Shown here piece after piece: positions 28,460 to 37,813 of a stretch of 64,000 nucleotides of DNA (within the stretch, counting starts at the first letter, position 1; each line of letters opens with the position of its first letter). The stretch comes from DATFVA01 sp963800255. GTDB lineage: Bacteria; Bacteroidota; Ignavibacteria; Ignavibacteriales; Ignavibacteriaceae. Both the position numbers and the translations under genes were made by a program. Below the pieces are notes generated by a model. It did no database searches and was not told the origin of the DNA. It saw nothing but the letters and a program-made list of their open reading frames with translations. The stretch is taken from NCBI GenBank assembly GCA_963800255.1, contig CAWDAK010000009.1:778515-842514 (forward strand). The letters run 5' to 3'.

Positions 28460-28488
28460 CGAACTTTAGTATTAATTGTTCGAAAGTT
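28460..28488. promoter_or_regulatory. Candidate TetR operator
   Basis: Two nested inverted repeats: CGAAC (28460-28464) with GTTCG (28478-28482), and AACTTT (28462-28467) with AAAGTT (28483-28488). They lie within 40 bp upstream of the TetR start, where an autorepressor site is expected. Confidence 0.45.
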
Positions 28489-28667
28489 AACCAATTAAAT
28501 TTTCCGAAAAAATACCTGGAATAATGCAATTGATTTACAGCAAATATTCCATTTTTTTTCTCTCTATCATTTGATTTTGAGAATATTACTACTTTCCATT
28601 TCTCACTTATAGTAATTATTTTCAACCATAACTAACCTAATCACCCGAAAAGAAGTTTATTCCAGGC

Positions 28668-28683
28668 TGGCATTTTTGTTGAC
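28668..28683 (+). promoter_or_regulatory. Candidate sigma-54-type promoter before the histidine kinase
   Basis: TGGCAT, five bases, TTGAC has the -24/-12 spacing of sigma-54 promoters (TGGCAC-N5-TTGCW). The -24 GG is intact, but the highly conserved C of the -12 GC is an A. It lies 60 bp before the kinase ATG. Confidence 0.35.
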
Positions 28684-28742
28684 TTTTTAAACGCTGATAA
28701 CCCGGTAGTTTTAGAGATTCACTCCTCATACTAAAAGGTTCA

Positions 28743-31700
28743 ATGAAAACCGACTTCAGCGATAATAATTCAGGTAATTCATTATTTCAGAAAAACTTCT
28801 GGAATTACCTGTCTAAACCGCGTTTCGGCATATTCAAAAAGTTCCTCTTTTCTTTCCTTCTAATCTCAATAGTCCCCCTCCTTGTTTTCGGTATTTATAC
28901 CCTGATGAATATAAGTTCTGTAAGGAATGATATAATCCAGCACGCTAAGATGGACATTGACCAGAAGACGCAGGAAACAATGGAGGTGCAGGCGGTACTT
29001 ACGGCCAAAGCAGTGGAAAGGTTTCTGAGACAATGTGAGAATGATTTAAGAGTATTGAAACAATCTGATTTTACCCCTTACGATTTTCTTCAGTTCAGCA
29101 AGCAGCATCAGTCAGAGATATGGATAAGAATGGGCACCAATGAAAATCCCTATGATGCTCATCTTCAGATCCCGCTCTACAAAGAGATTTCATTAGTTGA
29201 TGAAAACGGGCAGGAGAAGATTAAAGTGAAGAACGGCAGAGTACTTAATGCTGAACTTCTGAAAAATGTCAGGAACCCCCATAACACTACATACCTTAAT
29301 GAGAATTACTTTAATGAGACAAAAAGCCTTAAAGAGAATGAGATTTATGTTTCACACCTGGCAGGATTTTTTACAAGCAAAAGAGAGCAGCTGGGAAAAG
29401 CTTCATCCCCTGAAGATGCAGTAGAGGGGAAAGGTTATAATGGTGTAATACGGTTTTCAACTCCTCTCTATGAAGGGATCAGGTTCGCTGGTATCCTGGA
29501 GATAGCTCTGGATCAGCAGCATCTTATGGAATTCACACAGCATATATTACCTAACAACAAAAGCTTCACTGTTTTCCCGGTTTATTCTTCAGGCGATTAT
29601 GCATTTATGTTCGATGACAGGGGCTGGATAATTACCCATCCAAAGTTGTGGGATATTCCCGGAGTCGATAAGGATGGGAACATGGTTCCCGCATACTCCA
29701 TCCACTCATCAAGGGAGGATATTAACAGAGGCTGGATTCCCTTTAACCTGGATTCAGTTGGATTCATCGATAAATCATATCTGTACGTTGCTTCGGAAGT
29801 CCGGAAAAAACATTCGGGATCTGTTATTCTTACGAATGTAGGGGGAGTTAAAAAGATGATGTCATATGCTCCCGTTCATTATGACAGGGGTGTTTATTCC
29901 CGCTATGGAATATTCGGGGGAATAACTATTGGATCCAATATCGAACGCTTCCATACAGCATCTGATGAAATAACAGCTGAAATGGATGAAACGGTATTAT
30001 TTTTCAGAGATAACATTATCTGGATAATCTTTATAACTTTTATTTTGTCTGCTATCATTTCATGGTTCGTATCCAGGCATTTTACTAAACCACTTCTGGC
30101 GATAACTGAGGGCGCAAAAACCCTGGCGGAAGGAAATTTCTCCCAGCCTGTTGCAATGAACAGGAAAGATGAAATTGGTTTTCTCGGGAGTTCATTCAAT
30201 TACATGGCCGAAGAATTGAAAACAAAAAACCATGAACTTATTAGCTCCTTCAATGAACTTAAAAAATCCAAGAATGAAGTTGAGAACTATGTGAGAGACC
30301 TTGAATATCAGTTAAAAATATTCAAGAGTATTCTCCGCATAAGCAATGTACTGGGCTCAACATTTGACCTCGGCCGTATACTCAAGTATATCCTGCATAA
30401 TACTGTTGAGCGCTTCGGATTCGACCGGGCTATCCTTTACCTTCTGGATGGAAATGAAAAGTACCTTGTCTGTAAGGAAGTCTACGGCTTTACCGCGCGT
30501 GAAGAAAAAACAGCACGGCAATCAAAATATAATCTTGAACATTTTGACTGTATAGAAACAAGGGTCGCAAAAACAGGAAATATTATTTTTGTTGATAATA
30601 TTAATAAGTATCCGGAAGCTACTGAACTCGACAAAAAGATCAGGAAGATATCCGGCAGTAAGTCATTTGTTTTTGTTCCTCTCAGGGTCAGGGAGAAAAT
30701 TATCGGCATTTTAGGAGCTGACAAACTAAAAACAAAAACTATGATTTCCGAACTCGATGTCAGCTCACTTCAGATACTCGCAAACCAGGCTTCCAGGGTT
30801 ATTGAGAGTACCAGGCTGATGCACGAGATTATTGTTCAGAAAAACTTCCAGGAAGATATTCTTAAGTTCATGCCTGACGGTGTTATTACAGTTGATCATA
30901 ATGGTAATATAAGCAGTATAAATCCTGCTGCCCTAAACATTCTGCAGGAAGAAGATAAGCAGATAATCGGGAAAAATGTTTGGGACCTGTTTCACCCCAA
31001 TCACTCAATGATAGAGGAAATCGGCTCTTCACTATCGCAAAAGGGATTATACCGCGGGTACAACCTTGAAATATTTATTGGTGACAAACCGAAATATCTT
31101 AACCTCACAGCTTCGCGTATGAACGATCTTTCGGGCGAATTAAGCGGAACTGTAGTAATCATTCAGGATACTACTGAGAAGAAACTGCTGGATGACCGGA
31201 TACAGACAATGGACAGACTTGCTTCACTGGGTAAATTTGCCGCAGGCATTGCTCATGAAATCAGAAATCCATTAACCGGTTTGACACTCTTTCTTGATGA
31301 TCTTCATGATAAAATTAACAACCAGCCGCAGGTATCGAAGAATATACAAATGGGACTGGCTGAAGTTGAACGTCTTGAGTCATTTGTAAACGATCTGCTG
31401 GACTATTCCTCTCCTGCCAGGCAGAAAGCTGCGATGAAAAATATTAATTACCTCATCGAAGCAACCCTTCACTTTATTGATAAACAGTGCCGAAGTTCTA
31501 AAATATTAGTAAGGACTTTATTATCGGCTGATATTCCGGATATTTTTATTGACCAGGAAAAAATAAGACAAGCATTACTAAATATTTTACTGAATGCTAT
31601 ACACGCAATGCCTGAAGGCGGCGAGCTCAGTATAAAAACAAGTTATAAAAAAAATAAACAGAATAAATTCTTCAACCTCTCAGAAAGTGATGCTTCAAAA

Positions 31701-31961
31701 TCTGGCTGGGTACAAATAAGTATTTCCGATTCGGGTTCCGGCATACCCGATGCGATTATTGAGAAAATATTTGATCCCTTTTTCACTAATAAAAAAGGGG
31801 GGACGGGGCTGGGGCTCTCAATCACTCAAAATATAATTTCTGAACATAATGGTAAAATCAGGGTCTCTAATTCGAAACATGGGGGTGCTGTTTTTACTAT
31901 ATTACTGCCTGTGATACATATGCCGAAAGAAGATTCATTCGTGAAGGAGATGTTAGTATGA
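28743..31961 (+). CDS. Membrane sensor histidine kinase (periplasmic sensor-HAMP-GAF-PAS-HisKA)
   Basis: 1072 residues. A first membrane helix (about 33-55) and a second (about 423-443) bracket a large periplasmic, probably Cache-like sensor. Then come HAMP, a coiled coil, GAF (about 540-690), PAS (about 702-815), a HisKA domain with AHEIRNP (H838) and a HATPase (ILLNAIHAMPEGG, DSGSGIPD, GGTGLGLSI). It senses an external signal and phosphorylates the NtrC-type regulator that overlaps its end by 4 bp. The importer genes that follow suggest the signal is the imported solute. Confidence 0.92.
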   Translation: MKTDFSDNNSGNSLFQKNFWNYLSKPRFGIFKKFLFSFLLISIVPLLVFGIYTLMNISSVRNDIIQHAKMDIDQKTQETMEVQAVLTAKAVERFLRQCENDLRVLKQSDFTPYDFLQFSKQHQSEIWIRMGTNENPYDAHLQIPLYKEISLVDENGQEKIKVKNGRVLNAELLKNVRNPHNTTYLNENYFNETKSLKENEIYVSHLAGFFTSKREQLGKASSPEDAVEGKGYNGVIRFSTPLYEGIRFAGILEIALDQQHLMEFTQHILPNNKSFTVFPVYSSGDYAFMFDDRGWIITHPKLWDIPGVDKDGNMVPAYSIHSSREDINRGWIPFNLDSVGFIDKSYLYVASEVRKKHSGSVILTNVGGVKKMMSYAPVHYDRGVYSRYGIFGGITIGSNIERFHTASDEITAEMDETVLFFRDNIIWIIFITFILSAIISWFVSRHFTKPLLAITEGAKTLAEGNFSQPVAMNRKDEIGFLGSSFNYMAEELKTKNHELISSFNELKKSKNEVENYVRDLEYQLKIFKSILRISNVLGSTFDLGRILKYILHNTVERFGFDRAILYLLDGNEKYLVCKEVYGFTAREEKTARQSKYNLEHFDCIETRVAKTGNIIFVDNINKYPEATELDKKIRKISGSKSFVFVPLRVREKIIGILGADKLKTKTMISELDVSSLQILANQASRVIESTRLMHEIIVQKNFQEDILKFMPDGVITVDHNGNISSINPAALNILQEEDKQIIGKNVWDLFHPNHSMIEEIGSSLSQKGLYRGYNLEIFIGDKPKYLNLTASRMNDLSGELSGTVVIIQDTTEKKLLDDRIQTMDRLASLGKFAAGIAHEIRNPLTGLTLFLDDLHDKINNQPQVSKNIQMGLAEVERLESFVNDLLDYSSPARQKAAMKNINYLIEATLHFIDKQCRSSKILVRTLLSADIPDIFIDQEKIRQALLNILLNAIHAMPEGGELSIKTSYKKNKQNKFFNLSESDASKSGWVQISISDSGSGIPDAIIEKIFDPFFTNKKGGTGLGLSITQNIISEHNGKIRVSNSKHGGAVFTILLPVIHMPKEDSFVKEMLV

Positions 31962-33346
31962 GTTCAAAAACTATCCTTATAGTTGATGATGAGGAATTTA
32001 TCAGGCTAAGCCTTCAGCAGATCCTCGCGGAAGAGGATTATAATGTAATACTGAACGGTTCAGGAAGCGAAGCTCTTAAAACTATTAAAGATGAAGAAAT
32101 TGACCTTGCTCTTCTGGATCTGAATCTTCCCGATATGAGCGGAATTGATATTCTCAGGCAGATTAAGACGCTGCAGCCTCACATCTTAACAATTATCATG
32201 ACAGGCTTTGCATCAGTTGAATCAGCTGTTGAAGCTATTAAACTGGGTGCTTATGATTATATTAAAAAACCCTTCAAAGCTGATGCGATTAAGCTTATTA
32301 CGAAACTTGCCCTCGAAACACAATCGCTTAAAAAAACAGTGTCAGAACTGATTGAACAGAAATCCCAGGGTAAAAGCATAGGAAGCATTGTTGGCGAATC
32401 TGCTGAAATCAGCATTGTAAAAAATCAGATCATAGAATACGCCAGGCATGATTCTGCTACGGTACTTATTACAGGAGAAAGCGGAACCGGCAAAGAACTT
32501 GTTGCCTCTGCTCTGCATCATCTGAGCAGCCGCAGGGATAAAGAATTCATTGAAATAAATTGTGCATCTATACCTGAAAACCTGCTGGAAAGTGAATTAT
32601 TCGGCTATGAAAAAGGCGCTTTCACGGATGCACGGACAAGTAAAGAAGGTCTTCTTGAAAAAGGAGACGGCGGAACATTATTTCTCGATGAAATCGGTGA
32701 AATGAGTCCTCTGCTCCAGGCTAAGCTCCTGCGTGTAATTGAAAATAAAAAGTTTATGCGGCTGGGTTCTACTAAAGAATTAAGCTCAGACGTAAGAATT
32801 TTAGCAGCAACTAATAAAAATCTTAAAGATGCTATCGCCAGTAAGCATTTCAGGGAGGATTTGTATTACAGACTGAATGTACTCCGCATTGAGATGCCTG
32901 CATTAAGATTAAGGGGTGAGGATATTATTTTGATAGCGAATTATTTTCTTGAAAACTTTGCCCGAAAGTTTAATAAAAAAATCAGCGGTTTTTCAGATGA
33001 AGCTATTGTGCTTTTATTAAAATATGAGTGGCCGGGAAATATCAGGGAATTAAAGAATATTATCGAACGTATCTGCATACTTCAGAAGCAGCCGGTAGTT
33101 GAAGTATTCCATCTTCCTGCGGAACTCACCTCAGTAAATGGAAATACCGAAGTCAATCTTAGAAATGATGATTCATTTGAATCTTCATTTGAGGACATAA
33201 TTCGTGCAACAGAAATCGATCTCATTAAAAAAGCATATGAACTTAGCGGAAATAATACATCACAGACTGCCCGGCTTCTGAAGATTCCCCGCGAGACCCT
33301 TCGATACAAACTGGAAAAGTATAATATAGGGAATGGTGAAATTTAG
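31958..33346 (+). CDS. NtrC-family sigma-54-dependent response regulator
   Basis: 462 residues. The receiver domain has acidic D10/D11 and the phospho-acceptor D54. The AAA+ domain shows Walker A GESGTGKE (about 172), the sigma-54 contact loop as GAFTDA instead of the usual GAFTGA (about 220), and Walker B GGTLFLDEIGEM. A Fis-type HTH ends it (NTSQTARLLKIPRETLRYKL). It should activate sigma-54 promoters when phosphorylated by the kinase encoded just before it. A candidate target lies 94 bp downstream. Confidence 0.94.
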   Translation: MSSKTILIVDDEEFIRLSLQQILAEEDYNVILNGSGSEALKTIKDEEIDLALLDLNLPDMSGIDILRQIKTLQPHILTIIMTGFASVESAVEAIKLGAYDYIKKPFKADAIKLITKLALETQSLKKTVSELIEQKSQGKSIGSIVGESAEISIVKNQIIEYARHDSATVLITGESGTGKELVASALHHLSSRRDKEFIEINCASIPENLLESELFGYEKGAFTDARTSKEGLLEKGDGGTLFLDEIGEMSPLLQAKLLRVIENKKFMRLGSTKELSSDVRILAATNKNLKDAIASKHFREDLYYRLNVLRIEMPALRLRGEDIILIANYFLENFARKFNKKISGFSDEAIVLLLKYEWPGNIRELKNIIERICILQKQPVVEVFHLPAELTSVNGNTEVNLRNDDSFESSFEDIIRATEIDLIKKAYELSGNNTSQTARLLKIPRETLRYKLEKYNIGNGEI

Positions 33347-33439
33347 CCGGACTATGGCGAACATTCACCAACCTGTCATTTTCTAACCGATATATTTTCA
33401 CTTTATAAAGCTTAATCACCTTTTTTTAAAACTTCCCTG

Positions 33440-33455
33440 TGGCATCCTGTTTGAA
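33440..33455 (+). promoter_or_regulatory. Candidate sigma-54-type promoter for the porin/ABC operon
   Basis: TGGCAT, five bases, TTGAA has the exact sigma-54 spacing, 55 bp before the porin ATG at 33510 and right after a sigma-54 activator gene. The -24 element is good; the -12 GC reads GA, as in the element at 28668. Confidence 0.5.
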
Positions 33456-33509
33456 CCTGCGGGGTATTCGAAGATAATTTCGAAAATGTTTAATATTCAA
33501 GGAGTTAAC

Positions 33510-34637
33510 ATGAAAAAATTATTTGTACTGCTTTCTGTTTGCATGTTCTTCGGGTTAACAGGCAGCAGTCTTGCCCAGATCAGCCTTTCGGGTGATTTGC
33601 AGGTCCGTGCAAGAGACGATATTAAGGACCTTGGTGATTATGGCGGCTATTCTGATGATCTTTATTATATGATGCGCGCCGGACTAAATGTAAGCGCCAG
33701 CATAGGTGACGGATTTTTCGGCAAGATAAGACTTGAGCATTATAATTATGCCGGCTATATTTATTCAGCTCAAAGCGGGCTGGATAATTACAGTAATGCT
33801 CCAATAATTCCTGGCTCCAACGACCTGTTAGCCCGCCCTACAGTTAATTTTACGCAGCTGTACCTTGGAGTTAACCGTGAAAATTGGGGAGTTGAAGCAG
33901 GTATTTATCCTATCAGCGGATTAGCAAATCCCATTCTCGATATTCACTATATGCCTAATATAATGGTTGATATACCATTCACACTTTACAGGCTCAACAC
34001 CCTGACAGGAATTTCAGGCTACGTCGCTGCAGGTCCCGGTAAGATAAATCTCTTCGTAAGCAATGATTATAACGGAAGCTATGCAGAGGATGTAAACGGA
34101 AATGACCTGATGAATAATAGTGATTCCTACACAGTGGGTGCGAACTATGATTTTAAGGTGGCCGGTTTTGAAGTACAGCCTATCGGTATTATCAGCATTG
34201 CCTCTGATTCAGTCCCTAAACCCGTATCATACGGAATCAACCTGGGAACTCCTGATTTTTCCGGGTTCAGTCTTGATTTAGATGCTGCAGCTTCAAAACA
34301 AACTGAAGCAGGTACGGCGAACTATGACGCATTCCTTGTAAGAATAAAAGCAGAATTTAAACCTGGCTTCGGATCAATCCAGGGCTGGTTTGATATAGCA
34401 AGAAGAACCGATAAAGATGTTCTTCTTCCGAATGAGTCAGGTGATATGGCTGATATCGATCATAATTACACTTATCTCTGGCTGCTTTATAATATTCCTA
34501 TATATAGCTCGGATCATGGTTCACTTACGCTGACACCCAGAGTAAGAAGAATTACAGAGAAGATTGACAATGATTTCTTCAAGAAGGATTACACACGGTA
34601 CAAAATAGAGCTGCTTTTCTCAATGTCTTTTAAATAA
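33510..34637 (+). CDS. Outer-membrane porin-like protein
   Basis: About 375 residues from the ATG at 33510, chosen because AAGGAG lies just upstream and a signal peptide starts there (MKKLFVLLSVCMFFG, cut after SLAQ). The rest is a series of amphipathic strands with aromatic girdle residues (YLWLLYNIPIY, YKIELLFSMSFK with a terminal Phe region), as in beta-barrel porins. It would let the solute cross the outer membrane. The next gene is the solute-binding lipoprotein, 23 nt on. Confidence 0.75.
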   Translation: MKKLFVLLSVCMFFGLTGSSLAQISLSGDLQVRARDDIKDLGDYGGYSDDLYYMMRAGLNVSASIGDGFFGKIRLEHYNYAGYIYSAQSGLDNYSNAPIIPGSNDLLARPTVNFTQLYLGVNRENWGVEAGIYPISGLANPILDIHYMPNIMVDIPFTLYRLNTLTGISGYVAAGPGKINLFVSNDYNGSYAEDVNGNDLMNNSDSYTVGANYDFKVAGFEVQPIGIISIASDSVPKPVSYGINLGTPDFSGFSLDLDAAASKQTEAGTANYDAFLVRIKAEFKPGFGSIQGWFDIARRTDKDVLLPNESGDMADIDHNYTYLWLLYNIPIYSSDHGSLTLTPRVRRITEKIDNDFFKKDYTRYKIELLFSMSFK

Positions 34638-34660
34638 TGTTAATAAACTTAGGTGGTAAT

Positions 34661-35896
34661 ATGAAATTCTATAAACTCTTAACCGGCTTTTTTGCGATTC
34701 TGCTGGCTGTAGGATTAAGCAGCTGCGGAAACAAAGATTCCGGTCCTATTAAAATTGGTGTGCTTCTTCCCCTTACAGGTTCCCAGGCTAACTTTGGAGA
34801 GATGGAGAAGAATTCTTATGAAATGATAAAAGAAAAGGTCAATGCCGACGGCGGTATAAATGGAAGAATGCTTGAATTCGTATACGAAGATGATACAGGA
34901 AAGCCGGATGTAGGAAGAGCCGGTGCCGAAAAGTTAATTACCGTTAACAAAGTTCCTCTGATTACCGGGGGATATAGTTCATCTGTAACTTTTGCAGCAT
35001 GTGCGGTAGCCCAGCAGAACCGGGTTCCCTTTCTTGTATGCACTGGATCAGTTGACAAAATCACTGAACCTGCTTCATTCAACCTTACTACAAATGATGG
35101 TAATAAGTTTTATATCTACCGTGTAAATCCTCCTGTTTCTGAATACGCTTCAGGATTTGAAAGTATGCTTACAGAAGTGGTTCATCCTAAAAATGTATAC
35201 ATACTTCATGAGAACACAGCTTTTGGTACAGGCGGAGCAGAAGCATTTAAGGAAACCTGCAACAAACTTGGTATAAATGTAATTGATGTAAAATCGTATT
35301 CAGCTGGCGCAGTTGATTTCAAACCTCTGCTTCAGAACGTAAAAAAATCTAACCCGGATATAGTTTACATGATTTCCTACGTAATGGATGCAGCCTTGCT
35401 TATGAAACAGGCTCGTGAAATCAACTTCACACCCGAACTTTTTGTCGGTGCAGGTGCAGGCTATACTATGCCGGCATTCAAAGAAAACGCGGGCAATGCA
35501 GCCAATGGTGTTCTCTCGGCAACTCTATGGCACCAATCTCTCCCTATCCCCGGTGCTTCAGAGTATTATGATAACTATATCAAGAAATTCGGCGGCGAAG
35601 GTCCTGATTATCATGGCGCTGAAGCTTATGCAGCAGGCCAGGTTGTTGCCGAGGTTCTTAAGAGTACTGAAGATTATTCATCTGAAGGACTTAGAAAAGC
35701 CCTCGATAAAGTCGACATGAAGACCGTCTTCGGTCCTGTTAAATTTTCGTCGTATGATACAAAGATCCATCAGAATAAAATGGATACTTATGTTGTTCAA
35801 TGGATTGATGGAAACCTGAAGCTCGTTTGGCCGAAGGACCTTGCTAATGCACAGTTCACATTTCCTGTTGACTGGAACGCTGTCTGGAACAAGTAA
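34661..35896 (+). CDS. ABC transporter substrate-binding lipoprotein (Liv/amide type)
   Basis: About 411 residues from the ATG at 34661, with AGGTGG before it. A lipobox (LSSC, C22) marks it as an anchored lipoprotein. The type I periplasmic-binding fold is plain: IKIGVLLPLTGSQANFGE at the start, GYSSSVTFAACAVAQQ and FKPLLQNVKKSNPDIVYMI. Family members bind branched-chain amino acids, amides, urea or aromatic acids; the ligand is not readable here. It feeds the LivHMGF transporter encoded next. Confidence 0.92.
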   Translation: MKFYKLLTGFFAILLAVGLSSCGNKDSGPIKIGVLLPLTGSQANFGEMEKNSYEMIKEKVNADGGINGRMLEFVYEDDTGKPDVGRAGAEKLITVNKVPLITGGYSSSVTFAACAVAQQNRVPFLVCTGSVDKITEPASFNLTTNDGNKFYIYRVNPPVSEYASGFESMLTEVVHPKNVYILHENTAFGTGGAEAFKETCNKLGINVIDVKSYSAGAVDFKPLLQNVKKSNPDIVYMISYVMDAALLMKQAREINFTPELFVGAGAGYTMPAFKENAGNAANGVLSATLWHQSLPIPGASEYYDNYIKKFGGEGPDYHGAEAYAAGQVVAEVLKSTEDYSSEGLRKALDKVDMKTVFGPVKFSSYDTKIHQNKMDTYVVQWIDGNLKLVWPKDLANAQFTFPVDWNAVWNK

Positions 35897-35936
35897 CGTC
35901 AACGTTAATTATGCTAAAATAAATTAGAGGAAAGTA

Positions 35937-36812
35937 ATGGATCTAATACTTCAGTCACTTATCTACGGACTCCTCATAGGCGGTCTCTATGCTATAATTG
36001 GAATAGGGATGACCCTCATAATGGGTGTACTGAATATCATCAACCTCGCACACGGTCAGATAATGATGGTTGCAATGTACCTCACGTGGGTGATGTGGCA
36101 GTTCCTGGGATTAGATCCATACCTTTCCATTTTTATAACTATTCCCGTGGTCTTCCTTTTGGGTAAAGGAATCAGCAGATACCTGCTCTTTCCCCTTATC
36201 AAAAAAGAATCGATATTGCCTGAAAACCAGGTATTGATGACCGTCGGAATAGGGATGGTTCTGGTTGAACTGGCCCGTTCAGTTTTTTCAAGCGATTACC
36301 GTTCTGTAAGAACAAGCTACACTGATGAGGCATGGCACTTAGGTACCATATCTTTAAGCGTACCTCTGGTAATTGCTTTCCTTATAGCAATTGTCCTGAC
36401 TATCGGACTTTTCATACTACTGACAAAAACAGATCTGGGAAGATCGATCCGTGCAACAGCACAGGACAGGGATGCGGCAACTTTGATGGGAATAAGTGCA
36501 AAAAAGATAACTATCTTAACATACGGGCTGGGCAGCGGATTGGTCGCCGCTGCGGGGACTCTCCTCCTTCCCGTGTATTACCTTTTCCCTGATGTCGGTC
36601 CTATTTTTACGGTTAAGGCTTTTGTTATAACGATACTTGGCGGGCTTGGTTCACCTATAGGGGCAATAGCAGGCGGACTGGTTCTCGGAATTGCTGAAAC
36701 TTTCGGTGCTACCTACCTTAGTATGGGATACCGTGATGCAGTGGGACTTGTTATTTTTCTCCTGGTGCTTGTATTTCTTCCCGGGGGAATAAAACAGTTA
36801 ACAAAAATTTAG
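35937..36812 (+). CDS. livH: Branched-chain-type ABC permease, LivH family
   Basis: 291 residues, about eight membrane helices. It starts QSLIYGLLIGGLYAIIGIGM and keeps NIINLAHGQIMM and GGLGSPIGAIAGGL, the usual LivH marks. A GAGG ribosome site precedes the ATG. It pairs with the LivM-type permease 2 nt downstream to form the inner-membrane channel for the lipoprotein's solute. The symbol reflects the family; the substrate may not be an amino acid. Confidence 0.93.
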   Translation: MDLILQSLIYGLLIGGLYAIIGIGMTLIMGVLNIINLAHGQIMMVAMYLTWVMWQFLGLDPYLSIFITIPVVFLLGKGISRYLLFPLIKKESILPENQVLMTVGIGMVLVELARSVFSSDYRSVRTSYTDEAWHLGTISLSVPLVIAFLIAIVLTIGLFILLTKTDLGRSIRATAQDRDAATLMGISAKKITILTYGLGSGLVAAAGTLLLPVYYLFPDVGPIFTVKAFVITILGGLGSPIGAIAGGLVLGIAETFGATYLSMGYRDAVGLVIFLLVLVFLPGGIKQLTKI

Positions 36813-36814
36813 GT

Positions 36815-37813
36815 ATGATGATGAAAGAACAATCTGCCAGGGCATTCAGAATTACGAAGATTGAATGGATTATTATAGGAGTTTCATTAGTACTTCCTGT
36901 TATATTCGACTTCTCTCCCTACTTTCAGGGACTGCTTATATTCATAATGATGTGGGTAATCCTCGGAAGTTCGTGGAATCTTCTCGCCGGCTATACAGGA
37001 CTGGTTTCATTCGGGCACGCGGCTTATTTCGGTATCGGCGCTTACGCAGCAGCTATCCCCTTCCTTCACTGGGGAATTTCTCCATGGTGGGGACTGTTGA
37101 CGGGTGGAATAGCCGCCGTTATTCTTGGTTACCTGCTCGGTATTGTTGTATTCAGACTGCGGGGACCTTATTTTGCCCTGGGCACCCTGGCAACTGCGGA
37201 AATTCTCAGGATAATCTTCGGCGAAGAAGACTGGCTTACCAACGGCCATACCGGAGTATTATATATGACAACCTGGGTGAGTAAATATCCTTATTATTAT
37301 TTAGCATTTGCTCTTGCCATGGGCGCTGTCTTCTCTGTTAAATATATAATGAAAACTAAATCGGGATTCTACTTCCTTTCTATACGGGAGGATGAGGATG
37401 CTGCTGAGGCACTTGGTATCAATACAAAGAAGTATAAGAATGTTGCCACGGTGGTATCAACTTTCTGGGCAGGAATGGCCGGAGCTTTTTATATGATATA
37501 CATGGGTTTTATTGATCCAGAGGTTGTTTTTGCACTTCATAATATTTCCATCATTACAATCCTTGTAGGCATCATCGGCGGAGTAGGAACTATTTGGGGC
37601 CCGGCTGTAGGAGCCGTAGTAATGGTGTTTATGCAGGAGCTGTTCCGGTCTTCAATTTTCGGACTTGCACCTGACTGGCTTTCCAGGTTCCATTCGCTCT
37701 CTTTTGGGCTGCTTGTAATTTTTGTCATCCTTTATCTGGCGGGCGGCATTGTAGGAGACTGGAAACTTATCTCAAGAAAATTCAAATTCGCACGCACCAG
37801 GGAGAGACAATGA
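36815..37813 (+). CDS. livM: Branched-chain-type ABC permease, LivM family
   Basis: 332 residues, about nine membrane helices. GYTGLVSFGHAAYFGIGAYA and the cytoplasmic coupling segment REDEDAAEALGINTKKYK are typical of LivM, as is GGVGTIWGPAVGA. The start lies 2 nt after the livH stop, and its stop overlaps the livG start by 4 bp (ATGA). It is the second half of the permease dimer. Confidence 0.93.
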   Translation: MMMKEQSARAFRITKIEWIIIGVSLVLPVIFDFSPYFQGLLIFIMMWVILGSSWNLLAGYTGLVSFGHAAYFGIGAYAAAIPFLHWGISPWWGLLTGGIAAVILGYLLGIVVFRLRGPYFALGTLATAEILRIIFGEEDWLTNGHTGVLYMTTWVSKYPYYYLAFALAMGAVFSVKYIMKTKSGFYFLSIREDEDAAEALGINTKKYKNVATVVSTFWAGMAGAFYMIYMGFIDPEVVFALHNISIITILVGIIGGVGTIWGPAVGAVVMVFMQELFRSSIFGLAPDWLSRFHSLSFGLLVIFVILYLAGGIVGDWKLISRKFKFARTRERQ

